Assembly: GCA_036661515.1 (NCBI GenBank)
Contig: JAVWYO010000012.1
Span: 1 to 31,561 of the forward strand
DNA length: 31,561 nucleotides
DNA from: HGM05232 sp036661515
GTDB taxonomy: Bacteria > Bacteroidota > Bacteroidia > Bacteroidales > Muribaculaceae
Reading direction: 5' to 3'
Shown: piece after piece, positions 14,985 through 23,848 of the stretch
How the letters are laid out: the number at the start of each line of letters is the position of its first letter
How positions within the stretch are numbered: the stretch's first letter is position 1
Notes under the pieces: generated by a model
The model's database searches: none
What the model saw: only the letters and a program-made list of their open reading frames with translations
What the model was told of the DNA's origin: nothing
Program-made: the position numbers and the translations under genes

Positions 14985-16172
14985 TTACTTAATAATGTCG
15001 TAGGCGCGGAATACTTTTTGTATTTTTTCTAATGCCATAGCCACTTGTTCTTGTGTGTGCGTTGCCATTAAGCTAAATCGAATTAGAGTGTCGGTAGGTG
15101 ACACGGCTGGAGAAACGACAGGATTTACGAATATTCCTTCTTCTAATAAGTCGTGTGTAACGGCAAAAGTCTTGTTGTTATCACGAATGTAAAGAGGAAT
15201 GATAGGTGTAGATGTGTGACCTATCTCGCATCCCATATTTCTAAAACCATCAAGTGCCAATTGTGTTACTTTCCAGAGGTTCTCTTTGCGTTCTGGCTCA
15301 GCGAGCATAATATCTAATGCAGCACTTGCAGCAGCAGTAGATGCTGGTGTGATGCTGGCTGTAAAGATATAAGAACGTGAGTGATGGCGAAGATAATTTG
15401 TAATAGATGTGTCGCACGCAATAAATCCACCAAGTGATGCAAATGATTTACTGAAAGTCCCCATAATTAAATCAACGTCGTTACTCACGCCAAAATGGTC
15501 GCAAGTGCCACGTCCTTGATTTCCAAATACGCCAATTCCGTGAGCTTCGTCAACCATAACGGTTGCGTTGTATTTTTTAGCGAGAGCAACAATTTCTGGT
15601 AGCTTAGCTACATCACCTTCCATTGAGAATACTCCATCGGTAACGATAAGTTTTATCTTATCGGGTTTGCAATTAGCGAGAACTTTTTCAAGCGACGCCA
15701 TGTCGTTGTGTTTATACTTTAATGCTTGAGAGAACGATAGGCGACGGCCTTCAATGATTGAAGCGTGGTCTTGTTCATCACAAATGATATAGTCTTCTCG
15801 TCCTGTAAGGCAAGATACAACTCCGAGGTTTACTTCGAAACCAGTAGAATATATCATAGCATCTTCTTTCCCGACAAATTTAGCTAATTTAACCTCAAGG
15901 TCTTTATGAATGTCGAGTGTGCCATTAAGAAATGGAGAACCAGCGCAACCTGTACCATATTTACGGGTAGCTGCGATTGCTGCTTCTTTGATTTTTGGGT
16001 GGTTTGTAAGTCCTAAGTAACTGTTTGAACCAAACATAAGGACTTTTTTACCGTCGATTAAAACCACAGTGTCTTGTTCACTTTCTATTTTACGAAAGTA
16101 AGGATATATACCAGCTGCTTTTGCTTTTTGTGGCTCTTGGTATTTATCAAGTTTAGCTTGTAATAGCTTCAT
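14985..16172 (-). CDS. spt: serine palmitoyltransferase (alpha-oxoamine synthase family)
   Basis: A PLP enzyme that condenses L-serine with a long-chain acyl-CoA to 3-ketosphinganine, the first step of sphingolipid synthesis, a known trait of Bacteroidales. The 395 residues show His136 (CDEQDHAS), Asp208 and His211 (VMVDEAHGIGVFG), and the PLP-forming Lys242 in TFSKSFASLGG. The sequence is closer to the Bacteroides sphingolipid enzyme I remember (start of the form LLQAKL-KY, YPYFR-IE, LMFGSN-YLGL) than to KBL or BioF, its relatives. It is monocistronic, divergent from the lpx operon, and followed by a strong hairpin. Confidence 0.88.
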   Translation of the reverse strand: MKLLQAKLDKYQEPQKAKAAGIYPYFRKIESEQDTVVLIDGKKVLMFGSNSYLGLTNHPKIKEAAIAATRKYGTGCAGSPFLNGTLDIHKDLEVKLAKFVGKEDAMIYSTGFEVNLGVVSCLTGREDYIICDEQDHASIIEGRRLSFSQALKYKHNDMASLEKVLANCKPDKIKLIVTDGVFSMEGDVAKLPEIVALAKKYNATVMVDEAHGIGVFGNQGRGTCDHFGVSNDVDLIMGTFSKSFASLGGFIACDTSITNYLRHHSRSYIFTASITPASTAAASAALDIMLAEPERKENLWKVTQLALDGFRNMGCEIGHTSTPIIPLYIRDNNKTFAVTHDLLEEGIFVNPVVSPAVSPTDTLIRFSLMATHTQEQVAMALEKIQKVFRAYDIIK

Positions 16173-16260
16173 AGTTTATAGGAAATATTATCTGTCATAG
16201 TTGATAAACTATCTGTATTCAAGATTCAATATTATCAGAACCTCTTATTAATACAGACTG

Positions 16261-16268
16261 CAAATTTA
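16261..16268 (-). promoter_or_regulatory. possible -7 box of spt
   Basis: TAAATTTG on the minus strand fits TAnnTTTG. Predicted start is near 16254, giving an 80-base leader before the ATG at 16172. No TTTG-like box is seen 20 bases upstream, so confidence is limited. Confidence 0.4.
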
Positions 16269-16422
16269 CAAAATAAAAACTTAACTTCTGTAAATATCTT
16301 ATCAAAAAAACATACAATCTTTAAGATTATAGCCGTTTGGCTTGATGTTCACATACCTCGTTATGATAATTTAAGACTTTGCAATATGATGAAAGACTAA
16401 ACATTGTGTGTTTTTCGCTCAT

Positions 16423-16447
16423 TTATAATCATAATTATCGATTATAA
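16423..16447. repeat. 8-bp inverted repeat in the spt-lpxD region
   Basis: TTATAATC (16423-16430) and GATTATAA (16440-16447) are exact reverse complements with a 9-base spacer. Position between two divergent lipid genes suits an operator, but AT-only-like composition makes chance occurrence quite possible. Confidence 0.3.
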
Positions 16448-16656
16448 TAGATATTACTTTCTATTTAGGAATATTTCCATAATAAATAATGTAAAATAAA
16501 TTATAGATTGCATCGCTATTTGTTCTATAATTGTAGTTATAGGGGCATAAATGACACTCAAATATTTTGATAATGGAAAAAATACGTTAGAGTATAGTAC
16601 ATGGAATAAAAAAAACTGCGATATTTGTAAGTTTAAAAAAAGAAAAGCTTATAAAT

Positions 16657-17691
16657 ATGGAGTTAACCGCAGCACAATTAGCTGCTCTTGTACAAGGAGA
16701 AGTTGTAGGAGATTTAACCGTCAAAGTAAATAATTTCGCCAAAATTGAGGAGGGTAGAGAGGGATGTGTTTCTTTTCTTGCCAATCCAAAATATACTCAT
16801 TTCATATATTCTACTAATGCTTCTGTGGTGCTTGTGCGCAAGGATTTTGTCCCTGAACATGAGGTTAAAGCGACATTAATAAAAGTAGAAGACCCTTATG
16901 CTACACTTGCTGAATTGCTAAACATGGTGAGCAAGCAAAGTGGACGTAAGAGTGGAATTGAGCAACCAAATTATGTTACAGAGGGAGTTAAATTGCCTGA
17001 GAATATATATTTAGGTGCATTCACTTATGTTGGAATAGATGCAAAAATAGGAGCAAACGTGCAGATTTATCCCCAGTGCTATATTGGAGATGGCGTAATT
17101 ATAGGAGAGAATACTATTATATATCCTGGTGTGAAAATTTATGCTGGATGTGTTATTGGTAGTAACTGTATCCTGCATTCGGGTGTTGTTATAGGAAGTG
17201 ATGGATTTGGATTTGCACCCGAGAATGGTGAGTATGTAAAGATAGCTCAGATTGGAAATGTTATTATTGAAGATAACGTTGAGATTGGAGCAAATACTAC
17301 TATAGATAGGGCTACGATGGGAAGTACTATCGTACATCGTGGAGTGAAACTTGATAATCTTATTCAAGTGGCTCACAATGTTGAGATAGGGGAGCACACC
17401 GTTATGGCAGCCCAAGTAGGAGTCGCTGGCTCTACTAAGATTGGTAAATATAATATGGTAGGTGGTCAAGTGGGATTTGCTGGACATATTATTATTGGTG
17501 ATTTGAATCAGATTGGTGCTCAATCGGGCATTCCTAATAGTGTGGGTTCAAAAAACACTCTTATGGGGTATCCTGCTGTTAATAGCAAAGATTTTGCAAG
17601 GCAAACAATTTATGTGAAGAATTTAGCCTCACTAAATAAGACAGTGGGCTTGATGGGTAAGAAAATTGAAGAATTAGAAAATAAAAAGTAA
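16657..17691 (+). CDS. lpxD: UDP-3-O-acylglucosamine N-acyltransferase (LpxD)
   Basis: Adds the N-linked acyl chain from acyl-ACP to UDP-3-O-acyl-glucosamine, the third step of lipid A synthesis; cytoplasmic trimer. The 344 residues include an N-terminal uridine-binding domain (about 1-100, with GCVSFLANPKY), then a left-handed beta-helix with many hexapeptide repeats (about 105-320). The catalytic His240 is in LIQVAHNVEIG, matching His239 of the E. coli enzyme, and GSDGFGFAPE lies at 180-189. It is the first gene of lpxD-lpxC/fabZ-lpxA, with spacers of 27 and 20 bases. Confidence 0.97.
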   Translation: MELTAAQLAALVQGEVVGDLTVKVNNFAKIEEGREGCVSFLANPKYTHFIYSTNASVVLVRKDFVPEHEVKATLIKVEDPYATLAELLNMVSKQSGRKSGIEQPNYVTEGVKLPENIYLGAFTYVGIDAKIGANVQIYPQCYIGDGVIIGENTIIYPGVKIYAGCVIGSNCILHSGVVIGSDGFGFAPENGEYVKIAQIGNVIIEDNVEIGANTTIDRATMGSTIVHRGVKLDNLIQVAHNVEIGEHTVMAAQVGVAGSTKIGKYNMVGGQVGFAGHIIIGDLNQIGAQSGIPNSVGSKNTLMGYPAVNSKDFARQTIYVKNLASLNKTVGLMGKKIEELENKK

Positions 17692-17718
17692 TAAATAATA
17701 TAATATTAGCTGATAACA

Positions 17719-19101
17719 ATGAAACAACGTACCTTAAAAAAATCTTTTTCTGTTGAGGGAAAAGGATTGCATACAGGAGTTGAAATAGAAGCAACATTTA
17801 ATCCAGCACCTGATAATTCGGGTATCCAATTCCAGCGTATTGATTTAGAGGGTAAACCTATAATATATGCCCTTGCTGAAAATGTTTCAGAAACTCAACG
17901 TGGAACAGTCTTGGCAAAAGGTGATGCAAAAGTCAGCACAGTTGAGCATGCGTTAGCTGCGTTATATGCTGCAGGTATTGACAATTGCCTTATAGAGATT
18001 AATGCAGCCGAGTTACCAATCCTTGATGGTAGTGCAAAGGAATATTCTGAGAAAATAGAAGATTCGGGAATAGAGGAGCAAAAAGAGGAAAAGGATTACT
18101 ATATTGTAAAGCAAAAGATAGAAGTCAGAGATGACATAACAGGATCTTCTATAACTGTCTTGCCCGATGATGATTTTAGTATTGATACTATGGTGGCATT
18201 TGAGTCGCCAGTGTTGTCAAATCAATATGCAACATTAATAAATCTTGACGATTTCAAAGAGCAAATATCAGCGAGTCGCACATTTGTATTTGTTAGAGAA
18301 ATCGAGCTATTGGTAAAGAATAACCTGATAAAGGGTGGTGATCTTGATAATGCAATAGTAATTTATGATTCACCAATATCTCAAAGTGAACTTGATCGTC
18401 TTGCCGATTTGATGAATGTGCCACACAAAAATGTCACCGAATATGGATATGTAAATAATAAGCCTCTTGTTGCCGATAATGAACCAGCGCGCCATAAGTT
18501 AATGGATGTGCTTGGCGATATAGCTCTTATTGGTCGTCCATTAAAAGGTAAAATCATAGCTAATCGTCCAGGTCATACGATAAATAATATTTTTGCACGT
18601 AAAATACGTAAAGAAATAAAGCGTCAAGAGTTGCAAGCTCCATGCTATAATCCGAGTCTTGAGCCTGTGATGGACGTTAATAGAATAAAAGAATTATTAC
18701 CTCATCGTTATCCATTCTTGTTAGTAGATAAAGTTATTGAGGTTGGGCGCAATTTTATAGTAGGAATAAAGAATGTATCGGTAAATGAACCATTCTTTCA
18801 AGGCCATTTTCCACAAGAGCCAGTAATGCCTGGTGTACTTCTAATAGAAGCAATGGCACAAGTTGGTGGATTGTTGGTGCTGAATATGGTTGATGAGCCA
18901 GAGCGTTATTCAACGTATTTTTTGAAAATAGATAATGTGAAATTTCGACAAAAAGTAGTTCCCGGTGATACTCTAATATTTCATTTGTCATTTACAAGTG
19001 AGATACGTAGAGGCTGTGCCGCAATGAAGGGTTATGCTTTTGTAGGCGAAAAGATAGTGACAGAAGCCGAGTTTATGGCTCAAATAATTAAGAACAAGTA
19101 G
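17719..19101 (+). CDS. lpxC-fabZ: bifunctional LpxC deacetylase / FabZ dehydratase fusion
   Basis: Two enzymes in 460 residues. Residues 1-305 are LpxC, the zinc deacetylase that commits UDP-3-O-acyl-GlcNAc to lipid A; ligands His77 (VSTVEHALAAL), His259 and Asp263 (ARHKLMDVLGD), and catalytic His286 (NRPGHT). Residues about 315-460 are FabZ, 3-hydroxyacyl-ACP dehydratase: LLPHRYPFLLVD, His363 in FQGHFP, and Glu377 in LIEAMAQ. LpxC and FabZ compete for the same hydroxyacyl-ACP pool, so fusion may balance phospholipid and lipid A production. This fusion is a known feature of Bacteroidota. It is flanked by lpxD and lpxA in one operon. Confidence 0.97.
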   Translation: MKQRTLKKSFSVEGKGLHTGVEIEATFNPAPDNSGIQFQRIDLEGKPIIYALAENVSETQRGTVLAKGDAKVSTVEHALAALYAAGIDNCLIEINAAELPILDGSAKEYSEKIEDSGIEEQKEEKDYYIVKQKIEVRDDITGSSITVLPDDDFSIDTMVAFESPVLSNQYATLINLDDFKEQISASRTFVFVREIELLVKNNLIKGGDLDNAIVIYDSPISQSELDRLADLMNVPHKNVTEYGYVNNKPLVADNEPARHKLMDVLGDIALIGRPLKGKIIANRPGHTINNIFARKIRKEIKRQELQAPCYNPSLEPVMDVNRIKELLPHRYPFLLVDKVIEVGRNFIVGIKNVSVNEPFFQGHFPQEPVMPGVLLIEAMAQVGGLLVLNMVDEPERYSTYFLKIDNVKFRQKVVPGDTLIFHLSFTSEIRRGCAAMKGYAFVGEKIVTEAEFMAQIIKNK

Positions 19102-19121
19102 TTATATAAAGAAATAAAATT

Positions 19122-19898
19122 ATGAAACAACCATTGGCATACGTCCATCCAGCAGCTAAGATTGCTTCTAATGTGGTAATAGATCCTTTTGTAACCATTG
19201 ACCAAAATGTTGTTATTGGTGAGGGGACACGTATCGGAAGTAACGTAACCATATTGGAGGGTGCGCGCATTGGTAAAAACTGTACAATCTTTCCAGGTGC
19301 AGTCATTGCAGCTGTTCCTCAAGACCTTAAATTTCAAGGTGAAGATACACTTGCTATTATTGGTGATAACACTACATTGCGTGAGTGTGTAACAGTAAAT
19401 AGAGGTACAGCCGCAAAGGGTAAAACGGTTATTGGTAATAATTGTCTTATCATGGCATATTCACATGTCGCTCATGATTGTGTGATAGGTGATAATGTGA
19501 TTATGTCGAATGCTACACAGGTGGCTGGAGAAGTAATCATAGATAGCTATGCCGTAATAGGTGGTGGTGCACTAATACATCAATTTTGCCACATAGGGCC
19601 TCATGTTATGGTGCAAGGAGGAGCGTTAGTAAATAAGGATATTCCTCCCTATGTAAAGGCAGGACGTGACCCAATATCTTATGCTGGTGTCAATTCGATA
19701 GGGCTTCGTCGTCGTAATTTTACAAATGAACAAATTCGTGAAATACAAGAGATATTTCGTTATCTTTATTTGTCGGGACTTAATAACTCAGATGCGGTAG
19801 AGCGCATTGAGGCTGAGCTTCCAGCTACAAAAGAGCGTGATGAAATAATTCTATTTGTTAGAAATTCAAAACGAGGAATTATTCGCGGATATATGTAA
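19122..19898 (+). CDS. lpxA: UDP-GlcNAc acyltransferase (LpxA)
   Basis: Transfers 3-hydroxyacyl from ACP to UDP-GlcNAc, the first step of lipid A synthesis; cytoplasmic trimer. The 258 residues have a left-handed beta-helix (about 5-185) with hexapeptide repeats, the catalytic His118 in YSHVAHDC (His125 in E. coli), QDLKFQGE near 67-74, and a helical C-terminus ending in KRGIIRGYM. It closes the lpxD-lpxC/fabZ-lpxA operon, and a terminator hairpin follows at 19942. Confidence 0.97.
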   Translation: MKQPLAYVHPAAKIASNVVIDPFVTIDQNVVIGEGTRIGSNVTILEGARIGKNCTIFPGAVIAAVPQDLKFQGEDTLAIIGDNTTLRECVTVNRGTAAKGKTVIGNNCLIMAYSHVAHDCVIGDNVIMSNATQVAGEVIIDSYAVIGGGALIHQFCHIGPHVMVQGGALVNKDIPPYVKAGRDPISYAGVNSIGLRRRNFTNEQIREIQEIFRYLYLSGLNNSDAVERIEAELPATKERDEIILFVRNSKRGIIRGYM

Positions 19899-19941
19899 TA
19901 TCTAAGCTAATTGGATTATTACTGTAATAAATAATTTTACG

Positions 19942-19981
19942 GCACTGAGTTTCTTGTTGAGTTCAGTGCTGTGCTATTTTT
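19942..19981 (+). terminator. terminator of the lpx operon
   Basis: GCACTGA (19942-19948) pairs with TCAGTGC (19963-19969) in a 7-bp stem, extendable inward by weak pairs. A T-rich stretch follows (CTATTTTTA, ending near 19981). It separates lpxA from the GNAT-nitrilase gene, for which I see no clear promoter. Confidence 0.6.
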
Positions 19982-20002
19982 ATAAAATATTATAATGATA
20001 TA

Positions 20003-21532
20003 ATGGAAACCAATCATAAGATAAATAAGGTGGAAATGAGGCAACTCCAGCTCAATGATTATGCCCAATTAGCACAATCGTTTAAGCGTGTGTATGCCGA
20101 CAAAGATGTCTTCTGGACTTTCGAGCAAATAAAGACTCTTGTTGATATATTTCCAGAAGGACAAATAGTAACCGAAGTTGACGATAAAATCGTTGGTTGC
20201 GCTTTATCTATTATTGTCGATTATAATATGGTAAAAGGAGATCATACTTATGCTAAAGTTACTGGAAATGAAACTTTTAAAACGCATAATGCAAATGGTA
20301 ATATACTCTATGGTATAGAGGTGTTTATACATCCCGAATATCGAGGATTACGACTTGCAAGACGCATGTATGATTATCGTAAGGAGTTGTGCGAAAATCT
20401 CAACTTAAAGGCTATAATGTTTGGAGGACGCATACCTAATTATCATAAATATGCCGAAAATCTTCGCCCACGTGAGTATATAAATAAGGTGAAGAGTCGT
20501 GAAATATATGATCCAGTATTGACTTTCCAGCTCTCTAATGATTTTCACGTTCGCAAGGTTATAACTAATTATTTGCCTAACGACGAGGAGTCGAAGCATT
20601 ATGCTACATTACTTCAATGGGATAATATTTATTATCAGCCACAGCCTGATGTAATGGAGAAGCGAAAAAGTGTTAGGATAGGGTTGGTTCAGTGGCAGAT
20701 GCGCCCATATAAGGGGATTGATGATGTCTTTGAACAAGTGGAGTTTTTTGTAGATGCAGTTTCTGATTATAAAAGCGATTTTATTCTATTCCCTGAATAT
20801 TTTGATGCTCCATTGATGGCAAAATATAATCATTTGGGTGAAGCTCAGTCAATACGTGAACTTGCGCAATACACTACTCAAATTCGTGACCGCTTTATAG
20901 GGCTTGCTATAAGTTATAATATAAATATTATTACAGGAAGTATGCCCCTCGTTAAGGAGGATAATCGCCTTTATAATGTTGGATATTTATGCCGTAGAGA
21001 TGGTAGTTACGAGATGTATGAAAAAGTACATATCACGCCTGATGAAATAAAGAGTTGGGGACTGTCGGGAGGAAATGTGATAAAAACGTTTGAGACTGAT
21101 TGCGCAAAAGTTGGTATTCTTATATGTTATGATGTGGAATTTCCCGAATTATCAAGAATCCTTGCTGATGAAGGAATGCAAATATTATTTGTCCCATTTC
21201 TTACTGATACGCAAAATGGATATTCTCGTGTGAGGGTATGTGCACAAGCTCGTGCTATTGAAAATGAGTGCTTTGTTGCAATTGCGGGTAGTGTTGGAAA
21301 TCTTCCGCGTGTGCATAATATGGATATTCAATATGCGCAGTCGGCTGTGTTTACTCCTTGTGACTTCGCATTTCCTACTGATGGTAAGCGAGCCGAAGCA
21401 ACACCTAATACAGAGATGATACTTGTATCAGATGTTGACTTAGGTCTTCTTAATGAGTTACACACTTATGGAAGTGTTCGTAATCTTCGGGATCGTCGTT
21501 TAGATCTTTATGAGCTAAAGACTAAGAAATAA
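20003..21532 (+). CDS. GNAT acetyltransferase fused to a nitrilase-family amidohydrolase
   Basis: Residues about 10-190 form a GNAT domain (acetyl-CoA loop around PEYRGLRLARRMYDYR, 111-126; beta strand with GIEVFIHP just before). Residues about 223-500 form a carbon-nitrogen hydrolase with the full triad: Glu265 (ILFPEYF), Lys341 (YEKVHITPDE) and Cys375 (LICYDVEFPE). Nitrilase relatives hydrolyse amides or carbamoyl groups; GNATs acylate amines. The fusion is known in several bacterial groups, but I know no proven substrate. Cytoplasmic, 509 residues. It is separated from lpxA by a terminator and ends three bases from the convergent epimerase gene. Confidence 0.9.
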   Translation: METNHKINKVEMRQLQLNDYAQLAQSFKRVYADKDVFWTFEQIKTLVDIFPEGQIVTEVDDKIVGCALSIIVDYNMVKGDHTYAKVTGNETFKTHNANGNILYGIEVFIHPEYRGLRLARRMYDYRKELCENLNLKAIMFGGRIPNYHKYAENLRPREYINKVKSREIYDPVLTFQLSNDFHVRKVITNYLPNDEESKHYATLLQWDNIYYQPQPDVMEKRKSVRIGLVQWQMRPYKGIDDVFEQVEFFVDAVSDYKSDFILFPEYFDAPLMAKYNHLGEAQSIRELAQYTTQIRDRFIGLAISYNINIITGSMPLVKEDNRLYNVGYLCRRDGSYEMYEKVHITPDEIKSWGLSGGNVIKTFETDCAKVGILICYDVEFPELSRILADEGMQILFVPFLTDTQNGYSRVRVCAQARAIENECFVAIAGSVGNLPRVHNMDIQYAQSAVFTPCDFAFPTDGKRAEATPNTEMILVSDVDLGLLNELHTYGSVRNLRDRRLDLYELKTKK

Positions 21533-21535
21533 ATC

Positions 21536-22669
21536 TTATATAATAGGAGCAACCCCAATACCGGGACGGTTGGTAAGTGTTATTTTACCTTTAACTATTT
21601 TCATGCCATCGAAGCAGTCGTTTGCTATAAGCAGATTTCCGTCGAGGTCAGCCCAATCAACCATTGGTGAAAGTTGAGCTGCTGCACTCACTGCGCATGA
21701 TGTCTCGGTCATGCACCCAACCATTATTTTCATACCCATTGCTCTTGCTTGGATAGCCATTTTATAGGCTTCGTGCATTCCAGTACTTTTCATTAGCTTG
21801 ATATTTATACCATCATATGCTCCTGCTGCACGTTTTACGTCGGGAAGACGTTGAAGAAATTCATCGGCAATAATCGGCAAAGTGCTACGTTCACGTAGCC
21901 ATGCTGTGTCGTCAATCATTTCTTTTGGCATAGGTTGTTCTACGAATAAACAATTACGTTCGCTGAGCCAGTTAATCATTTCAAGAGCTTTATTTTTATC
22001 ATTCCAGCCTTGATTGGCATCGACGCATATTGGTCGGTCGGTCTTGCTACGAATTATATTCACAAGTTCTTTATCATTATCAAGACCCATTTTAACTTTC
22101 AACACATTATATGCTCCTGCTTCATCTACTTTTTGGCGAACGATGTCGGCTGTATCAATACCGATTGTAAACGATGTATCTGGCGCTTTTTCTGGAGAAA
22201 GTCCCCATATTTTGTACCAAGGTTGTTGCATAATCTTGCCAAGAAGGTCGTGTAAAGCGATGTCAATAGATGCTTTTGCGGCACGATTATTTGGTGCAAT
22301 GGCATCAATGTATTCAAGAATTTCTTCAAGACGGAAAGGGTCGGTAAATTGAGATATGTTGACGCTGGATAGGAATTTACATACCGATTCTATGCTTTCA
22401 CCAAGATATGGTGGCATAGATGCCTCGCCATAGCCTGTGATTCCGTCATATTCGATTTTTACGAGGACATCGGGTGTTGTCGTTCGACTACTTTTCGCAA
22501 GGTTGAATGCGTGGCGTAATTTTAATTCGTAAGGCTCAAATGATAATTTAAGTGATTTATTACTACCCGAGAGTGTCTTTGTTGCGGAATTAATTGCAGA
22601 AATTGAAATAGGAGAGCTGACTGCTATCATTCCAAGCATTGTATTTTGTAAGAATTTTCTTCGGTCCAT
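21536..22669 (-). CDS. dipeptide epimerase (L-Ala-D/L-Glu type) with a Tat-like signal
   Basis: An enolase-superfamily enzyme, likely interconverting L-Ala-D-Glu and L-Ala-L-Glu from peptidoglycan. The 377 residues include the acid-base Lys191 and Lys193 (LKVKMG), metal ligands Asp217 (VDANQGW), Glu244 (VEQPMP) and Asp269 (IIADEF), and Lys291 (INIKLMKS) on the other face. The N-terminus starts MDRRKFLQNTMLG and then a mildly hydrophobic stretch to about 28, a Tat-type signal, suggesting export; most studied epimerases of this type are cytoplasmic. It is the last gene of a three-gene minus-strand run with NlpC/P60 (19-base spacer) and transglutaminase genes, which fits muropeptide processing. 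Exact dipeptide preference cannot be read. Confidence 0.88.
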   Translation of the reverse strand: MDRRKFLQNTMLGMIAVSSPISISAINSATKTLSGSNKSLKLSFEPYELKLRHAFNLAKSSRTTTPDVLVKIEYDGITGYGEASMPPYLGESIESVCKFLSSVNISQFTDPFRLEEILEYIDAIAPNNRAAKASIDIALHDLLGKIMQQPWYKIWGLSPEKAPDTSFTIGIDTADIVRQKVDEAGAYNVLKVKMGLDNDKELVNIIRSKTDRPICVDANQGWNDKNKALEMINWLSERNCLFVEQPMPKEMIDDTAWLRERSTLPIIADEFLQRLPDVKRAAGAYDGINIKLMKSTGMHEAYKMAIQARAMGMKIMVGCMTETSCAVSAAAQLSPMVDWADLDGNLLIANDCFDGMKIVKGKITLTNRPGIGVAPII

Positions 22670-22688
22670 AATATGATGAGTTTAAAAT

Positions 22689-23843
22689 TTATTTTTGTGT
22701 AGATAAAAAGTACCAAGGATGTTTTTTGACAGAAACAATACCTTTTTTATCCACATTACCAGCAATGCGACTTATTGACAAAAATGGGGTAGTTAGATAG
22801 TCTAATTCAAGTGGCTTTAGGCTGTTTATTTTAACTCTTCCAGATGAATGAATATATTTGCCGTCGGATAAATATATTGCAACATGCGTTACGCGACCTG
22901 TTGCTGAACCAAAGAATAGTAAATCTCCTTTTTGAGCTTGTTCCCACTCTTTTGCCCCTAATTTTGTGCCATAAAGTGTTTGTTGTGAGGCATCGCGTTG
23001 TAGTATTATTCCATTGGCAAAGTAGCAAGTTTTGCTTAATCCAGAGCAGTCAACTCCCTTTGTCGATGTGCCGCCCCAAGTGTAAGTAGAGCCCATTAGA
23101 TTACGGGCTGTCTTTTCAATTAGCGATGGGTTAAAAGATTGGTCTGCCCAATGCGATAGCTCTTTCACATCAGTAATTTTGGCATAACCTTCGCGACCAT
23201 CTGGCGTTGCGAGTTTTATTAAAATGCCATCTTTAAATCCTTTGTATATTAGAATATCGCCGAGCACAAGGTCACTAACAATATCATTAGTCATACCTGG
23301 TTTTGAGATTAGCTCCGATGATTTAGCTGTTACTATATATCGTTTGTCTTTGCGCCATTGATTAAATTCGGCATCTGTAATCCTCGATATACTACCACTT
23401 GTAACCCATGAAATATAATTGTCAGGAGTCTGTACTCTATACCAATAGTCGTCTTTTTCAAGTATCCTTATTGGGGTTCCCATTAGTGCTTGTGAAGTAA
23501 GTTCGGCTGAATGATCGGGATTTGTCCTAAGGTGAGCAATTGGTAGAGATACTAATGCCCAAGTCTTGTCCATATTAACTGGGAGTACGGTGATGTTGTC
23601 GGCAAATTTAATGTTGTTTTTTTTGAGCGTTTCAATAATAGCATCTTTTGTGTTAGCGTTATCAACTTTTCCGTTGATATTATATACATCTCCTTTTAAT
23701 TCGCTTTTTATTTCCCATATAGCAGTTCGGGAGTCGGGAGCTTTCTCCTTTTTAATGTTGCTTAGCAACTCCTCTACTTGTGCGTTAGCTGTTATAGCAA
23801 TGGCAAAAAGCATGATTGTGATTAAGTTACGTTTCATGTGCAT
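22689..23843 (-). CDS. NlpC/P60 peptidase with SH3-like domains
   Basis: An exported cell-wall endopeptidase, probably gamma-D-glutamyl-L-diamino acid specific. The 384 residues have a signal peptide (about 1-21, ending NAQ), bacterial SH3-like regions in the middle (about 95-150 and 170-230), then the NlpC/P60 domain (about 240-370). The triad is Cys266 (GVDCSGLSK), His320 (VTHVAIYL) and His332 (YIHSSG). Structures of Bacteroides relatives with this layout act on free muropeptides with an N-terminal L-Ala. The start could be Met1 or Met3 (MHMKR). It is five bases after the transglutaminase gene and 19 before the epimerase gene, so products may be passed along. Confidence 0.92.
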   Translation of the reverse strand: MHMKRNLITIMLFAIAITANAQVEELLSNIKKEKAPDSRTAIWEIKSELKGDVYNINGKVDNANTKDAIIETLKKNNIKFADNITVLPVNMDKTWALVSLPIAHLRTNPDHSAELTSQALMGTPIRILEKDDYWYRVQTPDNYISWVTSGSISRITDAEFNQWRKDKRYIVTAKSSELISKPGMTNDIVSDLVLGDILIYKGFKDGILIKLATPDGREGYAKITDVKELSHWADQSFNPSLIEKTARNLMGSTYTWGGTSTKGVDCSGLSKTCYFANGIILQRDASQQTLYGTKLGAKEWEQAQKGDLLFFGSATGRVTHVAIYLSDGKYIHSSGRVKINSLKPLELDYLTTPFLSISRIAGNVDKKGIVSVKKHPWYFLSTQK

Positions 23844-23848
23844 AATAG

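Larger units (their letters stand above)
16173..16656. other. 484-base divergent intergenic region between spt and lpxD
   Basis: Contains the spt -7 box (16261-16268), an 8-bp inverted repeat (16423-16447), and a near match to a -7 box for lpxD (GATATTTG, 16620-16627, no -33 partner), about 29 bases before its ATG. A 60-codon frame starting at 16551 runs into lpxD in another frame and is not supported. The length is unusual in this compact window and may hold regulatory sites for membrane lipid genes. Confidence 0.55.

Noticed and set aside
16620..16627. GATATTTG as the lpxD promoter
   Set aside because: One base from the -7 consensus but no TTTG-like box 20 bases upstream; kept only as a note in the intergenic entry.
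16551..16733. 60-codon open frame before lpxD
   Set aside because: It runs into the first 77 bases of lpxD in another frame and has no recognisable content; Lys/Asn-rich composition fits noncoding AT-rich DNA.
17011..17523. 170-codon open frame antisense to lpxD
   Set aside because: It lies wholly opposite a clear LpxD beta-helix; the hexapeptide periodicity removes stops from the other strand. Its residues are a low-complexity mix of Ser, Asn, Ile and Tyr.
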